The notes below the pieces were generated by a model. That model searched no databases. It was not told the origin of the DNA and saw only the letters and a list, made by a program, of their open reading frames with translations. A stretch of DNA of 64,000 bases from Lineus longissimus (Eukaryota; Nemertea; Pilidiophora; Heteronemertea; Lineidae), in contig NC_088320.1 in assembly GCF_910592395.1 (NCBI RefSeq), positions 10,850,501 to 10,914,500 on the forward strand, read 5' to 3'. Made by a program: the position numbers and the translations under genes. Shown in pieces: positions 24,077-35,335 of this stretch (position 1 is its first letter; every line of letters begins with the position of its first letter).

Positions 24077-24330
24077 TTGCCGAGTTGAGAATCAGATCGA
24101 ACTGTCAGAGGTTATCTGACAAGTTTCAAGTTCATAGCTTAAGTGGTTAAGAAACATGCAATAGTTAAACTCAAACAGCCAATTTACCTCTGTGACTTTG
24201 AAAAGTAGGTAAAATCGAAAAACCCATAGGATATGTGGGGTATCTTTGCTTGGAGTGCCTATCACAAAAATATTGTTGAAAACAAGTCACTAATGAAAAG
24301 GCCAGGGGCCATTGTGCTCACTGGTATTTA
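24077..24330 (+). repeat. Pearl-like fragments, core piece and a new 5' end
   Basis: 24077-24290 is part of a core unit (GTTGAGAATCAGATCG and so on). 24294-24324 is a 5' terminus, ATGAAAAGGCCAGGGGCC then ATTGTGCTCACT. The two are adjacent, suggesting one copy inserted at or beside another. Confidence 0.5.
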
Positions 24331-24408
24331 GGTAACGACTTAATTGACATTGAATGTTGAGAAAGAATAAATTTCATAACAAAATTTTGTCCGGTGTTCA
24401 TTATTTAA

Positions 24409-25877
24409 ATTTTTCACTGCCAGCCCTATTTTAAAGTTATTTCCTCATCTTGCCAACATTTTTGCCATTTTTACCACTTTTTTGTAGCAGGAGCTGGGGG
24501 CCCTCATTGGCGCCCTCGACCACGCCCTTGGCCATGTGCAGCTTGATTTAAACCTGCAGCAGGCTGCGCCCCCTGCCCACCATCACCTGAGTCATTGTCA
24601 CTACTACTTATATCATTACCCCAACCGCTTGGTCATTATCACGGGAGCGCTCCTCAACGATAATTTGTGATGAGTATCCATCCCATCTTTGTCCAAAAAC
24701 CAAACGTTAACTGGTAGCCACATGATTTATCTGGATAATTAATTTATGATACCCCAACCATATTCCAAAAAGAAAGTAGCTTCCCGATTCGCCGACCCAT
24801 GCCAGATAGCATCATGACAACGCTAATTACGATTGACTATCTGACCTTGCACTGTTCTTGTGTTAGTGTTTACTGGACGTCAGTAGTTGGGTTTTAAAGG
24901 TTAATTGAAACCACAACGAATACATGTAGGTCTTCATTCTCATAGCTTTCCAATGAATATTGATGTCATATTTCACTGTTTCATTCCATTTCCAAGTGGG
25001 ATTCAAAGCCACCTCAGAAGCTGATTGATTAAAAGATGTAATTTCCCCATAATCTTCAACTCTTGATTTCAATCGCTATGCAGAATGTTTCAAAAAACTT
25101 CTCATCTCTATTTTTTCAGTTTGATTTTACAAAACATTTACAATAAAGATGACAACTTTTTTGCAAACACCATGTACATGTAGAACTATATGATTCCAAT
25201 CACGCTTGCTGGCCAGGCAATAATCGTTTACTCAATAAACATTTTTGGCTCACCTGTGAGCCTTTACAATGACGCAGCGTCGTCCGTTGTCGTCGTTAGA
25301 CACTAGTGGCACGTTTCGTAACCGCTAAAGCTACTGAACTCAAACTTGGTACACATGTACCCCTTGGTGACTGCTACTCAGAGATTAAATTCTGATCTCA
25401 TGTAACTCACGGTTTGGCCACCAGGGGGCCAAAGGCCAAAATTGAAAATCTGCAATAACTTGCTTAATACTGGTTCAAAAATTTTGAAAAAAATATGGTA
25501 GGTACTTCTACCAAGGACACATCATATATTCTCCGGGTTTTGGATTTGACCTACTTTTGAAGGTCAGAGAGGTCAAAGTTTGATCGCGGCACCGCCGTTA
25601 GTCAATGGTGGCACGTTTTGTAACCGCTTCTTCACCAATTCACCCGACTCGAAATACCCACTTCCTGGGGACGAGATTGAGCCGAATGCTTCTGAGAACA
25701 CTTCCGAAGACAGGGCGGGAAGTTTAAATCAACGTAGAGTCAATAGTTTGGTTTACTTTTTGATGGGTAGTTGGAAACACTTAGATAACATTTTGAAACG
25801 TTATTGGCAATTTAGCGTTTAGCAATTTAGCGACCTATTTTCAATAACGTCTTAAAACGTTATTGGCAGTGAAAGAG
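24409..25877 (-). mobile_element. piggyBac-like MITE, inverse relative of 16456-16922, carrying a 1-kb insert
   Basis: 24409-24640 is the reverse complement of the right part of the MITE at 16456-16922 and 25629-25877 of its left part, so the ends are TTTTTCACTGCC and GGCAGTGAAAGAG. The TTAA flanks have decayed (TTAA at left, GTAAAT at right). Between the halves lies the 986-bp inverse copy of 15200-16215. Compared with the unfilled MITE, about 45 bp (equivalent to 16672-16717) is missing at the insertion point. Confidence 0.65.
24643..25628 (-). repeat. Right copy of a 1-kb inverted duplication
   Basis: Reverse complement of 15200-16215, lacking about 30 bp. The right border falls inside the pearl-like core at AGCGGTTACAAAACG and the left border at GAGGAGCGCTCCC. 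Both borders are defined by the interrupted piggyBac-like MITE. Confidence 0.75.
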
Positions 25878-26134
25878 TAAATGGACACTCGAGAAGGAAA
25901 TGTCTCACATCTTCAATTGGATTTAGATTATGGACCAATTATGGTGCGCCTTTAGTACAAAAATTGTGACATTTTTCAAATAAATATATTTTTCAGTTTC
26001 AAAAGATCTGTACAGCCTAAATCAGATTGACTTGAGATAATAGTTCTAATACATGATTTTTCCTATTTTTTTTTCACCTGGGTCTTCTTACTTACATGGG
26101 GTACCTTTTGTGCACCAATTTTGTGGCATTTTTG
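25878..26134. other. No recognised gene
   Basis: A/T-rich spacer. Confidence 0.35.
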
Positions 26135-26411
26135 AAGACCGTTGACCAAGTCAGATCGGACCGAAATTCGCTGTCAGAGGTTACATGAAATAGGGAGTCA
26201 CTCAAACTGCCAATTTACGTCATTTGACCTCTGTGACCTTGAAGAATAGGTCATATCAAAAACCCGTAGGATATGTGATATATTCTTACTAGGAGTACCT
26301 ACCATAAGAATTTTATAAAAAACGAGTAACTTATAAGAGATATCACACTTTTTACGTTTCCACATTTGGCCCCCTGGTGGCCAAGTCAAGAATCAGATCG
26401 GACCGAAATTT
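26135..26411 (+). repeat. Pearl-like element, left part, split by DIRS insertion
   Basis: A core unit runs to GATCGGACCGAAATT and stops. The missing continuation (CAGTGTTAGAGGTCACCTGAC and onwards) is found at 35893. The two parts are one older element into which the DIRS copy inserted. Confidence 0.75.
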
Positions 26412-26412
26412 C

Positions 26413-26610
26413 CATTTCCTGTGGAAATGTCATTTTATCAGTTCATACCTACCCAGGTCAGACTTTTGCATGTGTACTCCATTCGGACACACCCGAGGAA
26501 GAAATAATATATTTATAATAGAAATCTCTTAGCTAGTTCGCTTAGCTACACCTACGTGGCGCCCCTATACAGCCTCTGCCTCGTGTGAGCCGCCATAATC
26601 AGTACTTATT
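26413..26610. repeat. DIRS left inverted terminal repeat
   Basis: Starts TTCCATTTCCTGTGG, passes CCCAGGTCAGACTTTTGCAT and GCGCCCCTATACAGCCTCTG, and ends near CAGTACTTATT. It matches the right terminus in reverse complement except for a short AT-rich insertion (TAATATATTTATAATAG). Confidence 0.85.
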
Positions 26611-26671
26611 ACTCGAGCGCACCGAGTAAGTCCCGTTGCTGTGGGGACAGGCAGGGCGGGTAGTCTGACCG

Positions 26672-26757
26672 GGTAGGTATGAACTAATAAAATGACATTT
26701 CCACAGGAAATGGAAATTTTATGTCGTTCATACTCTACCCAGGTCAGACTTTTGCAT
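26672..26757. repeat. DIRS internal complementary region
   Basis: The left half (to GGAAATGGA) is the reverse complement of the element's left terminus and the right half (from ATGTCGTTCATACTC) of its right terminus, joined through AATTTT. This reproduces the junction expected when the element circularises and is the template used to restore full ends during replication. Confidence 0.85.
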
Positions 26758-27253
26758 CGAATACCAACAACCAAAGGAAGGAGGGTAAACGGTGACTTAC
26801 CACGTAGTGAAGTGAACTGTCCCAAGCTGCAAAGCAGAACCCAACGGGTGAGACCAGGGGACCCAGAGAAAGAATGCTTGGGGAAAACCCGGGCTAGAGG
26901 TCAACAGGCCCTTTGACAACAAAGGGAAGCATAACAGGGAAACCCATCCCCTCCTAGATGGGGAAAAAACCACCTCAACACGGTATAAGCTCAGTACATA
27001 TCGTCAAGAGACACAATGTGGAAATTTTTTATTATTTTTTAAAAGAAGGAGCACGCCCCAGAATAACATGGGGTGGCCTCACTGACTAACTCTCAAAAGT
27101 CCTACGCGGCTGAACCCTAGGACAGCTGGACGGGGCGAACGTGCAGGCCCGAAGACCCGGCGACAGTCTATGGAACCCCCCCGCTTAAAAAGGAGGGAGG
27201 ACAAGACAGCCAGCAGGAGAGAAAATCGACGAGTGGTCTAGGCAGGGAAACAC

Positions 27254-28480
27254 CTAGACCACGTGCTGAGCAGCGACAATTGGACCAAGAGACAGCATAC
27301 CATCTGTTAACTTGGAACAATCGCGCATATAATACTGGGAGAAGGTAGAGTGAGAACTCCACGTAGCCACATCTAAAACCTCGTTCAGCGCCACTCCCTT
27401 ATACATGCTTCCCGAAATTGGTGGCTTGCATTGGAACTAACCTTTTCCCCCTTGTCCGTCATTAATGGCATTCAAGTGTGTTGGTCAACCATGACTATCT
27501 CCTTCGTCCCTCCACCATAACGCCTAGTTTCCCCTTATGACATCACTATTTCGGACACTCAGTGCCCCATTTCTGGAAAGGTGTATACTCGGCCCACGAA
27601 TTAGAAATGGCCCGAATCTCGTGGGCCGTAATGGCGCCTAGGCGACGAAGCTCTTGAGAAACGAGTGTCATAGAATTAGCCATCCGGATGGTGGCCACCA
27701 ACCATCTGGCGACCGTGGCTGCAACTATCTCCCTAGTAAACCCCTCTCTATAAGACAAAAAGAGGCGCTTCCTGCCTAGGGGAACAGCAGGCTCCTTAGT
27801 CTTATTAGAATAGAACTTCAATGCCCGAACAGGACAGAGAGTTCTGTCCGGAAGGTCTCTTAGAGACCGTAGCGGATAACGAGGGGATAAAAACCGGGCG
27901 CCTGGAAGTGTGCGGCACCTGTTTTTTAGTCAGAAAGCCTGGGACAAATTCTAGGACCGCGCCCCTCTCAGTGAAAGCCAATTTATCAAAGGCTAAAGCA
28001 TGAAGCTCAGACCGCCGCCGTGCCGTGGCCAAAGCCACCAGGAAAACGGTCTTAAAGGTCAGATGTTTAAAATCTGCCTGATGCATGGGCTCAAATGGAA
28101 ATTTCATGAGAGCCCTTAAGACCACCGAGAGGTCCCACTTGGGGGAGAGCTGAATGGAGCGAGGACGCTCCAAAGACATATTGCGAAGCAACGATGAAAC
28201 AGCGTCATCCCAAGACGGTTGCCATGATTCAGTCAGCTTTAAGGTGACCGAAACAGCGGAGCGATAACCTTTCACTCCCTGAACCGAAAACTTCCAGACC
28301 GAGAATAGAAAATTCAAGAAGTCGAGGAAGTTGGGAAGAGAGGGAGCGACCGGAGAAACTCCGTGCTCCAGACACCAGTCTCGAAAGACAGCCCACTTGC
28401 TATCGTATGAGTCAAGGGTAGACTGTCTCTGAGGTTCGGCGACTTTACGGATAACGTCTTCCGAAAAGCCTCTCTCTCTC
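27254..28480 (-). pseudogene. DIRS tyrosine recombinase, broken
   Basis: The recombinase integrates the circular DNA intermediate by site-specific strand exchange. Visible catalytic parts are Arg in ARRRSELHAL (near 28020), HEIR in HEIRAISNSWA (near 27610-27630) and the SQYYMRD tyrosine motif at 27329-27334. The frame ends at TAG 27254-27256. It probably begins near 28480, overlapping the RNase H end in another frame, as in other DIRS elements; DSKWAVFRDWC near 28390 is the start of the DNA-binding part. Breaks: a frameshift near 27877 and a 180-bp insertion (27404-27583) between HxxR and the tyrosine. Confidence 0.8.
27404..27583. mobile_element. 180-bp MITE inside the DIRS recombinase
   Basis: The imperfect inverted ends (CATGCTTCCCGAAAT and ATTTCTGGAAAGGTG) are flanked by TATA at 27400-27403 and 27584-27587, possibly TATAC. 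Removing the insert plus one TATA leaves the recombinase frame open across the site. A spliced intron is the alternative, but the inverted ends and target duplication favour a transposon. Confidence 0.65.
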
Positions 28481-30734
28481 GGAGGAAATACCCGACAGCC
28501 TCCAGGCGCGAAGCCTGTAAAAAGAAGGGTCTTGATGATAGACCCGGCCGATCGGGTGATAAAGCAGACGGTCCAGGCGGGGATGATCCGTCAGCAGCTC
28601 CAGCGGAACCGGGAACCAGGCCTGGTTCAGCCAGCACGGTGCTATCAGACAAAGTCTGACCTGTGAACTGGCCACCTTGTTGAGTACTTGTAGCAACAGA
28701 GGGGTTGGCGGGTATGCATAAGCATTGAGGCCGTCCCAGGAGGCCGACAGGCTGTCCACTCCCAAGGCCTCCCTGTCTGGGAGGGGTGAGTAGTACAGGG
28801 GGAACCTCTTGTTCAACCGAGTCACAAACAAGTCCACGACCGGAGCATCCCACAGGGCCCCCAGGCGAAAGACCACCTCGCGATGGAGGGTCAACTCTGT
28901 CTCGACCAGACGGTCCGACCTGGAAAGGGCGTCGGCCAAGATATTCCTCTTGTCGGGGACGTGACGGGGGAGGAGCTGGATATCCAAGCGGCGACAAAGC
29001 TGCAGGAGCTCCCAAGTGAGATGGCACAATGTGTCGGATATCGTCCCCCCTGTCTCCGAATATAAGCGACCACCGTTGAATTGTCGGAGAAAAGAGAAAC
29101 CCTGTGACCCCTCAGATTAGACGTGAAGGCCCTCACGGCCAGGATGACAGCCTGCATCTCGAGGATATTGATCGACAGACGCGCATCCTCCTCTGACCAC
29201 ATGCCCTTGGTGGTCAGGTCCCCTTCGTTCAAATGGGCGCCCCAACCATAAAGGGAGGCGTCCGTGAACAGGGACATCTTGGGTGACGGAGGGCTGAGCT
29301 GCACTCCGCGGAAGAGCTCCGTCTCCAAACCCCAGAAACTCCACACCTCCCCCAGAAGGGACCCCGGGATGAAAATCCGCTGGTCGAGGGAGTCCGTGAA
29401 AGGACGCCAACTCGACAGCAAGAGGAGCTGGAGTGGGCTCATATACAGGCGGCTGAAAGGAACCTGGTCCGCTGCTGAATTGAGCAGTCCCAGCAGCGAC
29501 AGAAACTGTCGGGCTGTGGCGCTGTCCTGACGGCAAAAAATTCCGACCAAGGACCGAATCTTGCGAATTCGGTCCGGAGGGGGGGACATCAGGCCCTCTC
29601 GTGTGCGAAATCGCACCCCCACGAAGACATAATCCTGAGCCGCGGCCAGCTCGGATTTGTCCAAATTTAACAGTCACCCTGCCTGTCTGGTTGTGATGAG
29701 CAGAAACTTTGCCTGCTTTCCCAGACGGCGATGAGCCTGGTGACGTAGCAGCCAGTCGTCCAGATAGCAATGGCGCTTTAAGCCCATGGCGTGAAAAGGC
29801 GCGGCAAACGCCTTGACGACTGTTGTGAAAATCAGCGGAGCGGAAGCCAGGCCGAAAGGAAGGGCCTGAAACTGATAAACCTTTCCTTCAAAGAAGAAAC
29901 GAAGGAAGGGCTGAAACTCTGGATGGACCGGGACGTGTAAGTACGCGTCCTGAAGGTCCAGAGAGATAGCCTGATCGTTGGGCTGCACCGCGACCGCTAC
30001 TGACCTGCTTGTCTCCATCTTGAAGCTGGGGACCCGCAGGAACCGATTCAAGCTGGACAGGTTGATGACCAGTCTCAACTTCCCCGACTTCTTGGGGACC
30101 AAGAAGACGTGGCTGTAAAAACCGGGGAGGAATGGTTGTCCACCAGCCTCACTGCCTGCTTCTCGAGAAGAGACAGGACCTCCGATCGAAGGGCAAGCAC
30201 CCTGACGGGGTCTGCTGGCGTGGACACCGGGTTGGGAGTCGACATCATAGGGGGGGGACGGGAAAAGTCCAATGGGACACCGTGTCGGAGCATATCCATC
30301 ACGGGGGAGTCGTTTTGACACCACCGGTCCCAAAAGGCTGCGAAGTGTCGCAGTCTGCCACCCACAACGGCAACTGTGGGGGCGCCACCTGAAGGCGCAG
30401 GAGGAAGGACTAAAAAGTCACTTGCGCTTGCCCCGCGACCCTTCTCTAGGAAGGGACGCTTGGGCTGCCCGCCGCTCCCGCGAGAGGGAGCCGCAGCTTC
30501 TTCCTGCCTTTGGGGACGAAAGGAGGAGCCACGCGAGGACGAGGGCCCACGAGGAGCCGACGAACCTTGGGGGCGTCGAGACCCCACCTGTAGTCCCCTG
30601 TACGCGGCCTGTGCATAGGAACGCGGGCGGGGGGCGGCCTGGGGAGTCAAAACTGACTCCATCAGGCGATCTGACTGTGCCTGAGCACCCATGGTGTCAG
30701 GCAGGAAGTCGTGGAACAAAAAAGGGCCACTCAA
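28445..30734 (-). pseudogene. DIRS reverse transcriptase-RNase H, broken
   Basis: The N-terminal RT-associated block GGRLRHFAAFWDRW lies near 30330. The fingers contain FLVPKKSGKLRLVINLSSLN, the palm has SLDLQDAYLHVPVHPEF and QALPFGLASAP, and the active site is YLDDW (near 29760). RNase H follows with FTDASLYGWGAHL, NILEMQAVILA, FSDNSTVVAYI and the RHVPDKRNILADALSR tail. Order and motifs match DIRS pol. Breaks: a frameshift near 30130, TGA at 29674-29676 (in frame; the family usually has Trp or similar there) and a frameshift near 29040. Confidence 0.85.
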
Positions 30735-30745
30735 TGGAGCGGTCC

Positions 30746-31762
30746 TTAATGCCCCCGCAGAAACTGGGATCTGACCGTGCTCAACCCCTCGATGAGCAGG
30801 TCACGGCGTTTTAGCACGCCGTTAGCCGCCTGCTTAGCAGCCAGATCACTGGCATGCTGCAGGGATTGCTGGAGGGACATCGCGAGAATGTGCTGTTCCT
30901 CCGAGGCATCTGCGGCTAAGGACCTGGTCAGAGCACACAGAGTCCGGTCGGCGTAAGATAACACCGCCTGGGTCTCTTTAGGCAGGGCCTCATCATTCTT
31001 CGCATCCTCTAAGGCTGAAGAAGAGAGGACTTTAGGGGGTACCAAACCGGAAAGTTGGATGTCGTCCTTTAGGGGCGACAGTGAAACCGGGTCGGTTCCC
31101 GACGGTGAGACCCAATAATAATCGGGTCTAAAGGACAGGCTCGAAGGGGAAGCGGTCATGAATCGCTTCCCAGTCTGAGTCCAGGCACCCGGTCCTGTAG
31201 ACGGGAGCGTCGATACCAGGGCACGCTGGTGACCCCCGCAAGAAGGCGCTGTATTCCTGAGAGCCGTATCCAATCATGTGGAGGCTCTAATCAGGGCCGC
31301 AGACACGGGCAATTCTTGAAAAGCCCGGTCAGGGACCGCATCCGACTCCTGCTCGGAGGCGTCGCCGAACAAGTCGAACGGCACCTTACCGAGGGCGAAG
31401 TTGACCATCGGGAGAGGACAAGTGTCTTGCGGCACAAATTGCCTAACAAAAGCGCGCAAGTCGCGCATACCCGCGACAATGGCGGAATCCTCAACTCCGG
31501 AGGGGTAATCAGCCCAAGAGGCTGAAAAAGACTGTGAGTCGCTAAACTCACAGTCCATTGGCTGATGACCTAAGTCAAAAGCCACCGGCCTTTCGGCCGG
31601 GCGAGTCGAGGACCTGTCATGGAGGATAGAAGCCTTCACACAGTCCGTCAGACTCCTGAGCAACTGCCTTTGCTCCTCCGTGAGAGAGGAAGCAAGAGGC
31701 TTAGGATCAGTGCTCAAATCGGACTCCCGTGGGGCAGACACAGGAGGGGGGGAGGGGGGCAT
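30746..31762 (-). pseudogene. DIRS gag-like ORF, broken
   Basis: One frame of about 338 codons interrupted by TGA at 31274-31276. The product is hydrophilic, with DLRAFVRQFVPQDTCPLPMV and, near the C terminus, HILAMSLQQSLQHASDLAAK, a helical stretch. No zinc knuckle is seen. Its position 5' of pol and composition fit the first ORF of DIRS elements, which is poorly conserved. A frame change near 30740 leads into pol. 31714-31992 has a further open frame whose status is unclear. Confidence 0.6.
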
Positions 31763-32013
31763 GCCTGATCGGCAGCCACACCCGTCGACCCCGACAAAGC
31801 AGGGTGGGGTCGGACCGAGGAAATGGACGTCCTGACGGCACCCAAGTGGCGGGAGAAGAGGAAGGCATCCCGGGTCCGGCCCAATGGGGGCAGAACTACC
31901 CGCACCCCAACACGGGGAAGAACCAGGCCGGGGACTATGAATCCCCGATACACCGGTAAAAGGACCTCAAAAACCCGCCCAGGGTGGAACACCCAGAGAA
32001 GAAAAAACTACAA

Positions 32014-32757
32014 TGAAATGGCCAGGGCCATTGTGCTCACCTCATGTGGAGGAAAGATGGATAAAGAGCATGGTATTGTGTCATGTAGTGTTAGGTTTGA
32101 TGTAGGTCCAAGCAATTACAATTTCCCCAAAATGGCCAATTTACAGTACATTCGACCTCTGTGACCTTGAAAAGTAGGTCAAATCAAAGAAGACCCGGGT
32201 GACACATTGAATGGTTGTTAGAATTAGATGTACCTATGATATAAAATTGGTGCCAATCGGGCAAGTCATTACTAGGAATAATGGCATTTTAAAGAATTTA
32301 GGATTTGGCCCCCTCCCTGGAGGCCAAACGGCAAATCAGATCGCACCAAACTTCGGTACCTAAGATCACCTGACCAAGGGGTACATGTGAACTTAATTTG
32401 TGATCAATAGTCATTGCAGTTCAGAAACGTGCCATCGTTACATCCTAATGGCCAATTTACACCATTTGACCTCTGTGACCTTGAAAAGGAGGTCAAATCA
32501 AAAACCCGGAGGATATATGATGCACCTTTGCTAGAAGTACCTACCATACCTTCAAAATTTCCCGACTACAATTAAGGGAGATATTGCATATTTTCACTTT
32601 TAACGTTTGGCCCCCTGGTGGCCAAACCATGAAACGAATCGGACCGAAACTTGGTCTCCAAGGTGTCATTACATAAGGGTACATGTGTACCAAGTTTCAA
32701 CTCAATAGCTCTAACAGTTACAAAACGTGCCCTGCTAACGGACGACGGACGACGACG

Positions 32758-32819
<62 letters not shown>

Positions 32820-32878
32820 ACGACGGACGCCACGGTATGGGATAAGCTCACCTCTGCTAAGAGGTGAGCTAAAAACGA
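32014..32878 (+). mobile_element. Pearl-like element inserted in the DIRS 5' region
   Basis: The 5' end ATGAAATGGCCAGGGCC then ATTGTGCTCACC is intact. Core units follow, then a long GAC microsatellite (about 32745-32828) and a 3' hairpin AGCTCACCTCT-GCTA-AGAGGTGAGCT followed by AAAAA. It is nearly identical to the copy at 33977-35135 but has one fewer core unit. DIRS sequence continues on both sides. Confidence 0.75.
32745..32828 (+). repeat. (GAC)n microsatellite
   Basis: About 28 GAC-type triplets with occasional GGAC interruptions. Poly-Asp and poly-Thr open frames here are artefacts of the repeat. Confidence 0.85.
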
Positions 32879-33205
32879 TACCATTACGCCGAATTTCTAT
32901 TGGAAAAACCACAAGTGCTACAAAAACGAACGGGTCACGTGACCTACAGCCCGGGAGAACGGAGAAAAATTTCTTGGAGACGGCAGGAAAAGCACGCTCC
33001 GGAAATCGAGGGGGGATTGTCACAGAACGATCTCACCCGTCTCCTAGAGTAAGTAAACCTCCCGAAGGTGTCCTGGGGTGCCCATCTTTAATGCGGAATC
33101 GGCCGAAATTGGACAAAAATGTGGTAAGGAAACTCGGGACAGTGTGTAACAGAGTGCCGAGGAAGAAGTACTGGTGATGGCGGCTCACACGAGGCAGAGG
33201 CTGTA
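32879..33205 (-). repeat. DIRS 5' leader and outer part of right inverted repeat
   Basis: Continues the DIRS element between two insertions. The segment 33160-33205 (TGGCGGCTCACACGAGGCAG and so on) is the reverse complement of the inner part of the left terminal repeat, which proves it belongs to the DIRS element. Confidence 0.75.
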
Positions 33206-33640
33206 TGAGACAAGACCACAATTGATTTTTAAGCCTTTTAACATTTAAATTGTCAATGTTTGACCGCGACGCATCAAATACTGCGTGCGGTTGTGAATCT
33301 GAAATTTAAATTATGTTATTCCGGACAGTCGGGCAAGTAAATGGTGAAAAATAAACTGGTAGTTGACCACGGAAATTTTTTGATAATCGACAAATTAGAC
33401 AGACTTTGATATTTCCACTCTTTTCAGCCAACTGGCAGAAAAAACTCAAAACACGCCCCCTATTACCAAATTAGCAAAATTCGAAATTAATTTTTTCATC
33501 AAATAATTTATTTATATCTGTAGACTTGCCACAGCAAATATTTTGTTAATACCTGTACTTGAGAGTTAAAAACATGCACTCGTCTAATTGATAGGCCTCG
33601 ACCCTCCAACCTGTGAATATTCATTAGTGGTCTTGTCTCA
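33206..33640 (+). mobile_element. 435-bp element, copy 1 of a direct pair
   Basis: Begins TGAGACAAGACCAC and ends GTGGTCTTGTCTCA, so it has 13-bp inverted ends. It matches 35336-35779 in the same orientation. A GTA precedes it (33203-33205) and GTA follows copy 2 (35780-35782), consistent with insertion of the whole 33206-35779 block. Confidence 0.65.
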
Positions 33641-33976
33641 ATGAAGGTAGATTTCAGGAGTTAACATTTTGAGAATTTTTTCAAACTAATGTAGATGACA
33701 TCCCACAACTCTCCAACAAAGGAAAGTGATATCTGGACATTTTTGGAGAAATGAGAGACATTTCAAAGAGTGGTACAACTGTGCCAAAAGCGACGAAAGA
33801 GGACAAAATCGACAAAAAGTCATGATTTTGCAGCCAACAGCACCAAATTTAAAGACCAGCCCTGGCCAGAATAAGCAAGTTATGGAGCTGAAAATTTAGA
33901 ATGTGATTTAGGAATATCTTTGCTGCTTAGGGCACAACTTTCAGAATCAAGGCCTAAGTAGTTTCAAAGAAATTAC
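33641..33976. other. Spacer between paired elements
   Basis: Unique-looking noncoding DNA within the composite insertion. Confidence 0.4.
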
Positions 33977-35024
33977 ATGAAATGGCCAGGGCCATTGTGC
34001 TCACCTCATGTGGAGGAAAGATGGATAAAGAGCATGGTATTGTGTCATGTAGTGTTAGGTTTGATGTAGGTCCAAGCAATTACAATTTCCCCAAAATGGC
34101 CAATTTACAGTACATTCGACCTCTGTGACCTTAAAAAGTAGGTCAAATCAAAGAAGACCCGGGTGACACATTGAATGGTTGTTAGAATTAGATGTACCTA
34201 TGATATAAAATTGGTGCCAATCGGGCAAGTAATACTAGGAATAATGGCATTTTGAAGAATTTAGGATTTGGCCCCCTCCCTGGAGGCCAAACGGCAAATC
34301 AGATCGCACCAAACTTCGGTACCTGAGACCACCTGACCAAGGGGTACATGTGTACTTAATTTGTGATCAATAGTCATTGCAGTTAAGAAACGTGCCATAG
34401 TTACGGCCTGACGGCCAATTTACGCCATTTGACCTCTGTGACCTTGACAAGAAGGTCAAATTAAAAACCTGTGTGACATATACTGTATGGTGGTTAGATG
34501 TACCCATGATATCAAATTGGTGGCAATCGGGCAAGAAGTTAAGGAATAATCACATTTTTAAGGTTTTTGGATTTTGCCCCCTGGTGGTCAAGTGGTGAAT
34601 CATATTGGACCAAACTTCGGTCCCTGAGATTACCTGACTAAGGGGTAAATGTGTACCAAATTTGGGATCAATAGTCACTGCAGTTTAGAAACGTGCCATC
34701 GTTACATCCTAACGGCCAATTTACACCGTTTGACCTCTGTGACCTTGAAAAGGAGGTCAAATCAAAAACCCGGAGGATATATGATGCACCTTTGCTAGAA
34801 GTACCTACCATATTTTTTTCAAAATTTCCCGACTACTATTAAGGGAGATATTGCATATTTTCACTTTTAACGTTTGGCCCCCTGGTGGCCAAACCATGAA
34901 ACGAATCGGACCGAAACTTGGTATCCAAGGTGTCATTACATAAGGGTACATGTGTACCAAGTTTCAACTCAATAGCTCTAACAGTTACGAAACGTGCCCT
35001 GCTAACGGACGACGGACGACGACG

Positions 35025-35071
<47 letters not shown>

Positions 35072-35135
35072 ACGACGGACGCCACGGTATGGGATAAGCT
35101 CACCTCTGCTAAGAGGTGAGCTAAAAATGAATGGC
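33977..35135 (+). mobile_element. Pearl-like element inside the composite insertion
   Basis: Same ends as the copy at 32014, with one additional core unit, a shorter (GAC)n run (about 35008-35072) and the same AGCTCACCTCT/AGAGGTGAGCT hairpin at the 3' end. High identity between the two implies recent spread or a shared duplication. Confidence 0.75.
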
Positions 35136-35335
35136 AACACAACAAGACTTGTAAAAATGAAACCGAACTTAGACCGGGGCTAGGTTGACTCATATTTGGG
35201 TCAAATTAAGTTTTTTTCTCATTATTTTAGCTTGTTTTGACCTTAAATCATCAGCAATACACTATTCTAAATGAATTAGAGTGATTTGAGCACATTCAAA
35301 TTATCACTAAATTGACCCAAAATGTAGTGTAAATG

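Noticed and set aside
27168-27362. 64-codon minus-strand frame after the DIRS MITE
   Set aside because: It is an out-of-frame shadow; the adjacent frame carries the recombinase SQYY motif and stop.
28314-29027. 237-codon Pro/Gly-rich frame
   Set aside because: Shadow frame of the RNase H and recombinase-start region of DIRS, with no family features.
32651-33177. Poly-Thr and poly-Asp open frames
   Set aside because: They are translations of the (GAC)n microsatellite and adjacent repeat DNA, as are those at 34950-35193.
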